Shown here piece by piece: positions 43,396-54,450 of a DNA stretch of 64,000 nt. Position 1 is the stretch's first letter; each line of letters begins with the position of its first letter. The DNA comes from Paraphysomonas bandaiensis (taxonomy: Eukaryota; Chrysophyceae), in contig CBFFRP010000035.1 in NCBI GenBank assembly GCA_965644295.1, forward strand, positions 228,122 through 292,121, given 5' to 3'. A program made the position numbers and the translations under genes. Below the pieces are notes generated by a model. The model was given only the letters and a program-made list of their open reading frames with translations, ran no database searches and was not told the origin of the DNA.

Positions 43396-43936
43396 TATAA
43401 GAAAAGTAATCAACATATAAAGGTATAATAGAAAAAATATGATATAAATAAATCATATAAATAATCATGATACTAGTAAACAAAAGTAGGCAATTAAGGA
43501 GAATAGTAGGGTACTGTTGGCAGAAATCCTTTCCCACCAATACCATAGTAGAAGGATCAAACTCCGTGACTCGACCATAACAGTGAACATCTGAAATTCC
43601 ATAGGTAACAAAGTACTGAAATAATGCTAAAAAATAAAAATTCCATATCCCATACGACCATTGTGTACCATATCGAAGTCTTCCTTTGCTGACTGTGGCT
43701 TTGAGCCTTCCTTAATCAACTCCTGCAAATCCAGTAGGCGCAATTGTGTAGCGTCAGCATTATCGCTGGTGCAATAGTTCTAGCAAGTCAAATGAAATCA
43801 AAGGCTGTAGGTTTCAATAGTACGCATTATTATTCGAAAATACTTCCACACTTCTCGAAACCTCTAAATTGGTTTGTATATACACATTGCTTCGAGAGCA
43901 CATATCAAACGCACGGGATTAAAAACTACATATTAC
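43396..43936. other. Intergenic, no recognisable feature
   Basis: AT-rich DNA between the family R copy and the 3' end of the PARP-like gene. Confidence 0.35.
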
Positions 43937-45876
43937 TCAAATACTTTTGAGCACGCTGCAGGTGTCGATAATAGTCTTTCTGATTCTGCTCTGACACTCT
44001 GCAGTAGATGTACCTATAGAGCCGAGGAGTGTGTGCTTCTGCTGGGCAACGAATTGCGCATCAGTGGGTGTTTGGTCTCCTATCACACAATATTCAATTA
44101 GGTACACTTATAATAATCGTGTACATATGAGAGATATTATGCGACGGCATTAGCCGTGGCGCAGTATACAGTAAGTAAATGAAGGAAGCTACTCACCATC
44201 TGTCGCAAACACGTCCAACCCTTCCCCTGTCATAAAAGATTCAACAGTGGATACCCAATTCTTGCCCTCGTATTTATTGGGATCACGGGGTAGACGTAGC
44301 GATTTGCTACGCTCAAAGAGTTCTCTTTGTAGTCGTCTAGCACTACCTACTGCATCACTCTCAAAACTCTGCACCATTTGAACGTGCATTATGAACTCCG
44401 GCAGCACGTTCTGCGGATGAAGCAAGATATATTCATCCCTGTAGTCAAACATAAAACGAAATTCACAATTAACGTAATGTGTTGTACACCTCTGTTCACA
44501 GAATATAGTATCGTATCCTTGTCTAGTGGCTTGTAAAAAATCCGCAGTTGTAACTGGTCCAGGCACGGTGAGAACTTTTGATACGAGTACTCTACACAAG
44601 GCGATATATCCCCCTTCTTCACATACGGAGCTGTCTTCGCTTGCCATCAGTGGATCCGAAAGGCTCTCTGGTGTGCTGGTGCGACTAAATCGCAAATATT
44701 CATGAGGAAATGTGGACAATGATGGGCTACCATGAGTAGCAAGCTTGAAAGCTGATCCAATACCCTTCACAGGAAGCGACCCTTCAGGTCGTCCTTTCCT
44801 TGCCGGAACAGGGGGATAGCAGAACCAACACCAGTCGAATAGATTCGTGTGAAGCATTGCAGTTATATCCTCTGTACTTCTTGCGGCATAGTGGAGCTGT
44901 CTGCACTTTGATGGACTGTGAGACCCATGAGCTACAGTGCTTGTACTCCGCTTAACTGGTGGGGCAGTGAAGGATTCGCGTTGGTGCAGCCCGTACACAC
45001 TGAGAGAGTATACACCCGATCGCGGAATGGCGCAAAATAGGCCACGAACTTTTCCTCCTTCATCAGCTTTGACAGCATTCTATGTAATCAACGCTATAAT
45101 GAGAAAGGAACATAATACAAGAATAGTCGCCATGCTAATCAATAGCTAGAACTAGAAGTAACCATTATAATGAAGTGATACCTGAAGGTACTTTGACAGT
45201 CTCGCATTATGCAAGTGGTAAATATTCAACACCCTCACACCCTGGTAGTTGTTATCCCGCAAGAATGATGCATTGATGTTATCCTTTATGGCCTTTTTGC
45301 ATCGCTTGTATTGCTCCGCATCTTTTTCCAAACATTTCACTGACACAGCTCCGTTTGTCTCTGCATAAATATATTTGGCAAAAACCTTGAATCGATATGC
45401 GAGTTGCGCTTGTCTTTGCAGAGATTCGATCAGCGTTCTCTCCGCTCTAATATTCACTCGGCTCAGCTCTAGCTCCCCGAGAAGCAGGGCGGTGTACTGC
45501 AAAGTAGAGCTCATTAGATCCTCGTCGTGGTCATGCTGTATGCTGTCTAAATTAGATATAAGGCTATCACACTCTGATTTCAGTGCTCGTAATATTCTGT
45601 CTCTGTTATACTCGTTGAGGTCACTAACTGCAGACAATGAACACATACCGCTTCAATGAGAGTGTCTTTGTCAGCATCTCAGCGCTCTCCAACTTATTCC
45701 TCAGCACCCGCCTCATGTGCATTCTAGACTTACGAAGAAAGTTTAATTGTCCAGTGATGTCTCTCTTCTGAGCCGCTGCGTCCACATCAGCTAACAGATA
45801 ACTGCTGAACGACTCGCTGGTGCCCGAGAAACTGTTCGACCGGAAGAACATCTCACCCGACACTGTCTCCATCTCC
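43937..45876 (-). CDS. PARP-like (ADP-ribosyltransferase fold) protein with N-terminal coiled coil
   Basis: Multi-exon. Clear joins: exon ending ...LSKYLQ at ~45181 to NAVKADEGG at ~45080; a 51-bp intron between CEQ and RDEYILLHP; exon end 44197 to the last exon 44079-43937. Start probably the ATG giving METVSGEMFFRS (45876), though an upstream exon is possible. N-terminal half: helical/coiled coil (DLNEYNRDRILRAL to LIESLQRQ). C-terminal half resembles a PARP catalytic domain: VRVLNIYHLHNARLSKYL, LHYAARSTEDITAML (His of the NAD site), GYIALCRVLVSKVL, DEYILLHPQNVLPEFIMHV, in which the Glu of DEYI aligns with the catalytic Glu of classical PARPs. The usual HG pair is HY, and the middle Tyr motif is unclear. 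Activity is therefore uncertain. Confidence 0.6.
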
Positions 45877-47266
45877 TCCGCAGCGCTATCAACTGAGAAC
45901 GGATAGCAGATGCATGCAGGGCAGGTCAGTGTACTGTTACATGTACATAACTTCCTGCAGTACATGTACAGCGAGCGCCTGTATGCATATGGTACAGGTA
46001 GGTAAACCACCACAGCACAGTTATATACTGCTGTATACATACAACGGTGTACTGTACTGCATATACTGCGGCTGTATTTGCTGCATACCGCCGTATACGG
46101 ATAGAGTAGTACGGGCGGTATCTTTGAAATCGGCTCATTGGTCAAGGTGCGTGATATTAACAGAACAACCAGACGTTTTCAGCAATCCATCATGTTCCAA
46201 CGGTGGAAGCGACAGCGGAGACTAGCGAGTGTGTGGAAGGCCCTTCCTGGGCGTAGCCCAAACCGCAAGCCTTTGTCTGCAAAGCCGTTTCAATAATACA
46301 GGACGTCTTTTTCTATGTCGGAGAGTATTTTACTTGCGTTAGTTGTGTTCATCATCTTCTTTAGAGATTTTGTAATTATAGATGCTTAACTACACCACAG
46401 CGCCTCGAAATTACAGAATATCACTATGTTTATATGGGAAGCCGTATATCGTCACCTTTGCATTTAGGGTAACATGACCATCCTTGATCATTTCCATTAC
46501 CTCATATATATGTCCTTTATCACTGTATGTAGTTGAAATGCTTACCATATGTAGTTGAAATTCTTCACGGGGGTTAACAGCTTCCTCTTCTCTGCGTATC
46601 CATCCTTTTCCCTAATTGTTTATATTTTATATATTGTTGTATGAGTATTTTGCCAAATATCAACCATAGTTTCATAATAATACTTAACGTATTCCACTAC
46701 TGATCTTGAATGTGCTTCATAGTTAGTTAGGATCATAGTCTTATAATCTATATTCACATTTGATTGTGTAAACTTATATATATATTTCTGTAGCAACATT
46801 GGGCGTCGTTATTAGTCATTTTTGTACCACAGTAGTAAAAGTTGCACAACATCAAAACACGACGGCGTGCTTTATGACTCCTGATTTCTTGGCTAAACTC
46901 AGTATTATTTACCCACAGCTAATTACAGAGGAAAATCCACGTTGTGTATATGTATATGGCGGTGGGTCTTAATATTTATCGAATTCATAATAAATCACAA
47001 CTGACCTCGTGAGACAACTCCACTGGTGCCACATATTCATGCATTATAAAGCACTTATTTAATTGCTTACTTAATATGAACAAGCATCATGAATTAATTC
47101 TGAGATAATTTCGAATACAACAAACACTGGCTTACACAGAAGTAAATAGTGTGACGCATTATTTGTCAAGTATTATATGAATGCGTTGTTTAAAAACAGA
47201 CCACTAGGATAAGTGTCTACGCACTGCATACCGTGCTACACATATATGTATTATCTGCACAGACTT
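45877..47266. other. Upstream region of PARP-like gene plus AT-rich intergenic DNA
   Basis: 45960-46110 is rich in GTATAC/TGTACA palindromes (GCTGTATACATAC, CCGCCGTATACGG), as in the other promoter regions. 46200-47266 is AT-rich with no supported gene and probably includes the 3' UTR of the GDPD gene. Confidence 0.4.
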
Positions 47267-48275
47267 TCATAGAGTTTTCGAAGTTTCACTTATAAAAAAG
47301 TTCGGCGGAAGATCCGTGTTAACAGCACTGCACACTTGTGTCCACTGTCGCAGTGACTGTACAGTGTCAAACGTCGGATCGATACCGATGTCACTCCACA
47401 GTCCCACAAAAGCCTCAGTTGCAATACACTGAAGGAGTTCCATGAGGTGTGATTTCACTTCAGTTATGTGCACGGGGGTGAGGGTGGGATTGTACTGTAA
47501 ATATAGCCCGGCACGAGTGGCGCGCATACGGTCCACTAGACCAAGTCTAGAGAGGAAAGTCAGCAGTGGCTCTTTAGATGGATTAAAAGTTTTCTCTCCA
47601 GCATCAAGAGTGTCTGTCGGGTAAGATACAGAAGGATTATCAACCAGCCAAGCGATTGGAAATTCACGTGGAATTCTACCAAGACGGTCAAACTCCTGAC
47701 TGAATTGCTCCAAGGACTCGAAATTGAAACTCATGACAAACCCCACAGATGACCGCAAATCCGCTTGCGTGTGGAGCATTTGTGCCAAAGGTATAGCCAC
47801 GAAATGATCTTTTATCTCGACCGCTAAGGTTGTTCGAGTGCCTTTGAGATCCTCTAGAACAGTTGAAAGAAGTACGGGAGAACATCCGTCTTTCAGCTTC
47901 ATTTGAGCCACCTGAGACCACTCTAAATCACGTATTAGAACTTTTTTCATCTCTGATTCCTCGTCATCAACATGATCGCCAAAAGTGTTGTTGTGTGACA
48001 AGACAATTTGATTATCAGAGGTACACCAAACATCACACTCTGCATATCGAATTCCTGTACGGTGTGTCAGAGTAAACACACGCAATTTTTCAAATACCTA
48101 ATTGGGCAGAGATTTGATACGCAGCACGCGTGTTTTCTAGTGGTCGAGACGCTGTTTGATCAACCCCGGAGAGGCGGTGCCAGCCGCGGTGAAGGACGCC
48201 TCTGGACACCCAATCACAGTTCTCAGGAAGACACAACTGCGCAGAATAGTGCTGTATGGTTGCGACTTCAGTCAT
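47267..48275 (-). CDS. Glycerophosphodiester phosphodiesterase
   Basis: Hydrolyses glycerophosphodiesters to glycerol-3-phosphate and an alcohol. Two exons, 48275-48098 and 48054-47267 (43-bp intron), join in phase to about 321 aa. Seen: HRGWHRL (catalytic first His and Arg), ENTRAAYQISAQLGIRYAECDVW (Glu/Asp metal ligands of the HRG...EN...E-x-D signature), VLSHNNTF (second His, with HNN instead of the common HDx), LAVEIKD (metal Glu and Lys), FVMSFNFESL and a less conserved C-terminus. The start ATG gives MTEVATIQHY; a GTG lies upstream. No signal peptide is seen, so a cytosolic enzyme is likely. Confidence 0.9.
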
Positions 48276-48789
48276 AGAAGCAGAAATATCGTCCACTTTG
48301 AGGGATAAATTGTATCCACAGATGAAATATGATTAAAATTATAATGTCAGACACATGTACATATACATATGTATTTCTATCTTGATTTTCAGCATACACC
48401 ACTACGAGCGATGGACACAACACACAACGTATCCATGGCCATCCCATCCCGCATCCCACGCATTTTTTTGCACGGCAGACAAAACTGTTTCCAAGAAAAA
48501 TTATTTAGCCCGCACCGCAGGTGCGGGATCCCGCACCCTTGTTTTTACACAAAGGCCGCACAGCAAGTGCGCCCATCGAGTGATCCAATCAGCAGAGTGC
48601 ATCATAGCATAGTGCATCATATCACATGCATCGAGTATATGTATATAGTAATATGACGAGGCAGCCATATGCAGCAGATACACGTTAATGAGTGCTTGAA
48701 TGATAGGTGATAACATGTGAAAAACCAAATAGAGATTGTACAATGAATACTTCTTCACTTCTAAATAAAGTTTATTAGCATACAGTAAA
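48276..48789. other. Intergenic with overlapping GC-rich palindromes at 48519-48547
   Basis: An 18-bp perfect palindrome GGTGCGGGATCCCGCACC (48530-48547) overlaps an inverted repeat CCCGCACC-GCA-GGTGCGGG (48519-48537). Two alternative hairpins share one arm. This is strikingly GC-rich for the local context. The remaining DNA has no supported gene. Confidence 0.5.
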
Positions 48790-49404
48790 TCATAGATATG
48801 TGAAGTATGTCCACTTACCGGAGAAATCAGATGCCCGATGTATAATGTATTCACCTATGCGCTTCATTAGTTCTTTCCCCACTGGACTTGTTTTCTCTGA
48901 TATACGCACTCCTTGTGCGATACACCGCTTGATAATATGCTTTGATACTGCCGCTCTCACATCTTTGTACCACAGCTCATTGGAGCTGCTTAATAACTCA
49001 TTTCTTTTAAATCGCTTCGTCAGCGCAGTCTTCGTGTCTGACAAATACTGCCAAGCAGTACCTAGGGTCAAAGGCTTCTTCGTTGTTCCATGGACGGCGT
49101 GATCGATCAAAAAGCCACCGAAACATTGAAATAGTTCTACATTTATATCACTGTCTATGAGTTCCTTATACCTCTTCTTCCCGTCGAACCGCATCTCCAA
49201 GTACTTCGCAAACTGAGCTAACGCAGAGGAGTTACGATTTTTGGTTTCCCCATCACCGACTTTTCTAATGCCCCCTGTGGTAGTTGATTCCGTGGTAGTT
49301 GATTCCGTGGTAGTTGATTCCGTGGTAGTTGATTCCGTGGTAGTTGATTCCATGCTACTATGATATGTTCTCGCTGTTATTATGTTCTGTATGTATGATA
49401 CCAT
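48790..49404 (-). CDS. Possible tyrosine-recombinase-like (Crypton-type) ORF, N-terminal part
   Basis: About 204 codons from the ATG giving MVSYIQNIITARTYH. Residues ~18-40 are a Thr/Glu/Ser repeat (five near-exact 15-bp DNA units at ~49270-49345). Then NSSALAQFAKYLEMRF, ELFQCFGGFLIDHAV, TAWQYLSDTKTALTKRF and VGKELMKRIGEYIIHRAS. This helical pattern resembles the core-binding half of tyrosine recombinases found in Crypton transposons and their domesticated relatives. A GTAAGT donor-like site at 48818 suggests that a further exon, with the catalytic R...HxxR...Y, would lie downstream, but I do not see it. Hence a fragment or gene of uncertain status. Confidence 0.4.
   Translation of the reverse strand: MVSYIQNIITARTYHSSMESTTTESTTTESTTTESTTTESTTTGGIRKVGDGETKNRNSSALAQFAKYLEMRFDGKKRYKELIDSDINVELFQCFGGFLIDHAVHGTTKKPLTLGTAWQYLSDTKTALTKRFKRNELLSSSNELWYKDVRAAVSKHIIKRCIAQGVRISEKTSPVGKELMKRIGEYIIHRASDFSGKWTYFTYL
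49275..49350. repeat. 15-bp tandem repeat, about 5 units, inside an ORF
   Basis: Unit GGTAGTTGATTCCGT, encoding on minus a repeated TESTT. It is in frame and expands the N-terminus of the recombinase-like ORF. Confidence 0.9.
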
Positions 49405-49579
49405 GCTGTGATGAGAGAGCTCCTCCTTCAACACCCACCTCCCTGGATCTATTACTCACCAGCAACACCATACATACCACTGGTCACTCATCATCACCAC
49501 TTATATAGTTCCACACCATTATGGTGCGGGCTTGAGTACGGTACCTTCCACATTTTACAGAAAAACTGCATGTATCAAT

Positions 49580-49860
49580 AAGGGCCGTCTTATACAAAAC
49601 AAAACGACATTGTCCTACGATTTTTTTAGTATTTTTTTTTGTAGAAATGTCGTGCGACGTGTCGTTTGGGGCCTTATACAAACCAAAACGACACTTTCCT
49701 CTCATCTTGTCACATAGAATTTTTTTTTTTTTTTTGCTGGATTGATATATGTCGTTTTGGTAGTACAGTGGATGGCCCCTATAAGGTGGCCCCTACAAGG
49801 TGCACCTCACCCGTTTTTTTCTGTCCACTCCTGGTCAATATGATCAAATCTTAAAACATC
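49580..49860. repeat. Dispersed repeat family B, copy 1
   Basis: Contains repeated pieces such as CAAAACGACA...TTCCT (near 49600 and 49683) and the block TTTGCTGGATTGATATATGTCGTTTTGGTAGTA followed by GTGGATGGCCCCTATAAGG. Similar blocks are found at 51940-52560. Confidence 0.6.
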
Positions 49861-50084
49861 TCCATACATACCTGCAAGAATATTACATATAGTTATTATG
49901 TTGAGGCCATTTTATTCCCCCATCATTCCCCCCCTCCCACTCACCAACCTTTACAATCACCAACGCATACGGTTCAGCCACAATTGCTAGGATGAACGAG
50001 CACTGAGCCATCGTTGCTGAATATCCTGCTCGCAACGTATACAATCTGGGCTCTACTACCGGTTCCTTCCAAACAGAAGCTACA

Positions 50085-50640
50085 TTCTTTCAAGTGAAAT
50101 CTTCAACGATGTTCGTGGGCCAAAGTCAAAGACGGACAAAAGCCGTATATCGCTTTATATGAGTGCACTAGTGCCACTGGTGCCAAAGCAAAGTTGTGAC
50201 ACATAGACTCTGCAAAGCGTCCCAGTTGTTAACGTAACCATCCTTTGATGAACACTGCCGCCTATTTTTATCAGAAGAATGCTTGGAGCGACAAAATGGT
50301 GCTCCTACAATGTTTTCAAAATGTGTTTTTGCTACATATCAGAGCAGCGACGGGTGAATCAGTGCTATTGATTATGGATAATCATAGCTCCCATAGCGAC
50401 TTGGTGGATCCGAGAGGGCAACTACAAATTGAGGGCTTGCCCTATAATGTATCATCGAGGGTACAGCCGATGGACGCCAGCATCATCAAGTCTTTTAAGA
50501 CACACTACCGCTACACCGCTACCAGCTGTCACAAAGCACTGTGGCAGTAGTCCTGGGAAATTGGTTAATATTCTTTCTGAAAACCAGGCTAGTTCTGGGG
50601 CCATGGAGCATTGGGTCAGCTTGTAAGACGATCCAAGAGT
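50085..50640 (+). pseudogene. Degenerate pogo/Tigger-type DDE transposase
   Basis: A broken frame reads CTSATGAKAKL-stop-HIDSAKRP, then an open piece (50245-50550) with NTAAYFYQKNAWSD, LLIMDNHSSHSD, IEGLPYNVSSRVQPMDASIIKSFKTHYR. The MDN-H-HS block, the LP-N-QPMD-I-SFK block and their spacing are hallmarks of the CENP-B/pogo (DDE_1) transposase core. Stops and a frameshift show it is dead. It is surrounded by family B repeats, which may be its remains or its non-autonomous relatives. Confidence 0.75.
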
Positions 50641-51940
50641 CACGAGGCTCATAGGTTTGATGCGTTGGTCAATCCTGGCTACGACGGTGATGTATGAGTA
50701 TATAGCAAACTCCCACTTCTTTGAATCATCATACTTTGATTTACATAATAAGTACTTACATAATTCGAAGTATCACATATTTTTCTGTTTAGCTAGCAGC
50801 CGCACGTTTTTACAATACTATTGTTTTAAGATTTATTGTTAATTAGTAATAATTTTATAACAACATCATCACCATCATCTCAACTAGTTTGCTAGTGCTA
50901 CAAGTTGACGGAGGACTAGTAGGTTAGATAGGGTGAATTGACTTCAAGATCTGAGATAGAAGAAGAGAGGAAGGGATTGTTTAACGTACTTTAGGATTTT
51001 TCAGGACGGTATGTTAGTGGTACCATACAGTATAGTATATTACACTATGGCATATTCAAGAGTAAGTACGTATATCTAAATGTAGTATAAGATACCGTGG
51101 CACAATACTGTATAATATATTTAGTAGATCAGTATATGTGTATATGTTGTTATATATAGTACTATAGTACATAGCATAGGATAGTGTTGCGTGTGCAGCA
51201 TAGTAAAGTATAGTTGTGATTGCTTCACGGTGTTAGTATTAGTTTAGTGTTTCAGAATTATGCAGTGTAATTATATATTTGGCATATATAGTTATATGTA
51301 GGATATTATATAGTGTAGGGTGATAAAAAAATGGTGACAGGGGTAAGAGTCAACCCTGCAACATAGAGTAGCACGAGGGGGGTCCAATTGCTAGAATCAC
51401 AGTTAAAACGAGTTTTATAATGGTACGTAACACTACCATCTGGACGGTTCAGGTGTTTTGGGGTCATCCGGCTGTCTGGAGGTTAATTGTAAAACACAAA
51501 GAAAACATCACCGACAATGCAGACAACAAATACTCCATCTTTGTCCAATATAAATGAAACCAACAATCAATAATCGTTGAAATGTGTAAAGACCACATAC
51601 TGCGTTAATCTCTACTGACGGCTATAACTCCATCGTGCTGATATGAGACCGTGAAGAGCATCTACTTTGCGCTGTCGAATTTTATGAATAAAAGCATAGG
51701 AAAAAAAGCCATGAAAGATACCAATTGCATCTCATATCGTCCTGATCATATGGCTTCAATCACAGATTCCATCATATCAGCTGTGGGGTGCTACTGCAGC
51801 TCCAGTGGAACAGTGTGACAATCACAGTGCTGAGAATGGAAACCCCGCTATATCTGAGATATCCTCCGCTACAATATACAGCTGTATTATCATGTATTAT
51901 GATGTATTACGCTGTATTATGAGGAGTTGAGTTGCAGCTC
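50641..51940. other. AT-rich intergenic DNA
   Basis: Very AT-rich with many TATAGTA-type runs near 51000-51310. No gene, RNA or defined repeat is supported. Confidence 0.4.
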
Positions 51941-52560
51941 CCCCCTGGCCCCTACAAGGTGCCTGGCCCCCACAAGGTGCGCCCATTTGAGATCCTTATA
52001 GGGGCCATCCACTGTATAGAAGTTTTACGAGTGATGGAGTGATGGAGTGATGGAGTGTGGACATTCTCATATCCGCATCCTCTGTACATTTTTGTTCAAA
52101 AATGTCTCCTATATTGATACAATAATTATCTGTATTCCAGCCGTATTTTATTGCAGTAATATATAGACAATATTTGCTTCTATTTATTTCCGAAACATAA
52201 CATGCTGACTGCCGATACGCTGTTTGTTGTCGGAATATGTCGTACATCCGTGGATATCAACGAAAAAATGCATGCATCATTAAGAAACCCTGGCTTTTTT
52301 GCTGGATTGATATGTCGTTTTGGTAGTATAGAAGTTTTACGAGTGATGGAGTGATGGAGTGTGGACATTCTGCCTGTTTGTTGTCGGAATATGTCGTACA
52401 TCCGTGGATATCATCGAAAAACTGCATGTATCATTAAGAAACCCTGGCTTTTTTTGCTGGATGTATGTCGTTTTCTTAAATTTTAAATTCTGTATTGTAC
52501 AACAAAATAGGCCCCCCTCAAAAAAATAGGCCCCCCTTTTTTTAGCACTCATCTTCCAGC
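51941..52560. repeat. Dispersed repeat family B, copies 2 and 3 in direct order
   Basis: Begins with CCCCTACAAGGTG / GCCCCCACAAGGTGCGCC (51950-51985) and then has two direct copies of a unit with GTATAGAAGTTTTACGAGTG, the GATGGAGTGATGGAGTG stutter, GTTTGTTGTCGGAATATGTC and CGTACATCCGTGGATATCA (about 52012-52290 and 52325-52445), each leading into TTTTTGCTGGAT...TGTCGTTTT. The longer unit also carries a stretch (52068-52210) that matches 57675-57800. Confidence 0.7.
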
Positions 52561-53637
52561 CCCTTGAACTGACATGACATACACATATATGAAATTAATT
52601 GCAACACCACTACTCATCATGACACACACCAATACAATCAGAAACATACATGCTGTCTTTGGAATGGAGTATGTTAACATTATCTACAACTATTCTTACT
52701 ATTACACTCTGTGTCTTGAGTTATAAGACTGAAGAGCCCTGAGCCCTCAGATGGGCTATCGATCGCTATATACACATCACTGGGATACACTAGCCACTCC
52801 TGAAGCTGTATACTTGACTTAATATTGCATATAAAGTGTTTGGAGAGGTGAGAGGGTGTGGGGGAGCACTTATCATCCCTGTAGCTTGCATTGTAGGCGG
52901 GTCAGTATTCGACCGAAGAAGGTGGGATCCCATACAGTGCACTGTGAGGTCGTATACTCACCAGAAACTTGGAACATGCTCAAATAATATGTCATAGAAA
53001 TGGATGGAGGGCATTGGGAAGTCATATCAATCAATTTGATTAGATTTAAGTGCATCACTGCCGTCCATAGAAATTATGTGGATATGTTGCCTTGTCACCA
53101 GCTGAGTCAGCTTATCAGTCCAGGGACCGACCTATCAAGTGGAATATTAGCGTCATTTCACTTGTAGTAAGAGCTCTTACACTTTCTGGGCTTCTTTGGG
53201 CATTATACATTCATGTTGCAGTGCCCTTTACTAGGTTCTTGTTTGTTGCAGACATCCCATTTTAGAGTGCTGTGGAGTCACAGCAATCAAGTGTTCACTC
53301 GTGTCAAATATGTCTTACACCTAATATGTGACAATCATTCAGCATTATTAGGGTCTTGTTAGATCTACAATGCAGTTGTTGCCATGCTTGTCGATGTGAA
53401 TGGCTTTTATGGCGAGTCCAGCTGATGATTGTTAAATATATGTGCATACCTAGTCTATGCTTGCTCAAGACTTTGTCCCGAACTGCCTTACCACGGGGCG
53501 GTGTGTTTTATGTACTTCTATATATTATATGTATGCACATGTGTATGTGTGTGCGTCTCCGCTTTGTCTACGTTGTAGATTCCTACAATGCTACATATAA
53601 GCGTCAGTGTTGGAACATTGTACTAGGTTATATCTAG
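52561..53637. other. Intergenic, no recognisable gene
   Basis: I searched this stretch for the missing kinase part of the PIP-kinase fragment that follows and did not find it. Only short frames without motifs occur. Confidence 0.4.
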
Positions 53638-54450
53638 AAGGTATGTGTAAAATATCGATTTATTTCGGTGGCTGAGTGTGTGGCATCCAGGCGCAATTCT
53701 GTAGTGTTTTCACGAGACAGTGTGCTGTCGCAGGGTCCCATGTACAGCAGTAGACAGAGCATGGGAACTCCTGTGGTAGATTCTGTAGTGGATGAACCCT
53801 CGACAACACCTCTGCCCTTTCCACATGGACAACGCGGTATCACTAAGTCTTCCAGCAATGTCGATCCAGTATCAGCGTCCTGCAATGATATTTTGGAAAC
53901 ACCAGTCAAAATGTCTACCCGTGAGAGTTTTGAGTCTGAAAAAACAGTGTGTAACAGCACTGTCTCTCGGCGGCGTAGACAGACCTTGCAGCATGAGCCC
54001 TCTCGCGTTTACACGCCAGCGGACTGTGGTCAAACTGATAGCACTTATCGTCTCCCACAGGACAGCATCAGCAATGGCTCCAAGTTTCGTACAGAAACGA
54101 AGAACGATACGGATGGACGACTATCGGACATTCATTCTCTGGATAGTGGTACGAATCTCATGGAAATATATGAAGAAGAGATTGCTGGGGGATATCTTGC
54201 TAGGTCTGTCATAGCACCAGGGGTGTACTACATGGGTATTATAGACATACTGCAAAAGTGGACTTTAGAGAAACGACTTGAGAGGTGCTAACGTATTATT
54301 TATCTCTAACCGTCTATTTGTGATATGTCTTTTAGGTTTTTTAAAGTCAACTTTTTAATGAAATCGGCCAATGGCATATCTTGCATGCCACCTGAGCCAT
54401 ACAGTGTATTGACCAGTCACGCTTTAAATATAGATATAGTGGTTCCGTGA
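53638..54450 (+). pseudogene. C-terminal fragment of a phosphatidylinositol phosphate kinase
   Basis: Exons 53638(?)-54284 and 54336-54450 join in phase. The end reads GVYYMGIIDILQKWTLEKRLER | FFKVNFLMKSANGISCMPPEPY, which is the C-terminal block of PIP5K/PIP4K kinases (family motif GIIDILQ-W...K--E---K). The preceding ~180 residues are Ser/Thr-rich and disordered, like the variable insert that precedes this block. The catalytic part (ATP loop, DLKGS, DYSLL-GIH) is not found upstream, and introns in this genome are short. So this is a truncated gene, or the front part was displaced. The 5' boundary is uncertain: the frame opens at 53638 after a possible acceptor. Confidence 0.65.

Noticed and set aside
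53356-53637. 93-codon ORF upstream of the PIP-kinase fragment as its missing exon
   Set aside because: No kinase motif, Cys/Val-rich composition typical of random frames, and it cannot join in a way that gives PIP kinase sequence.
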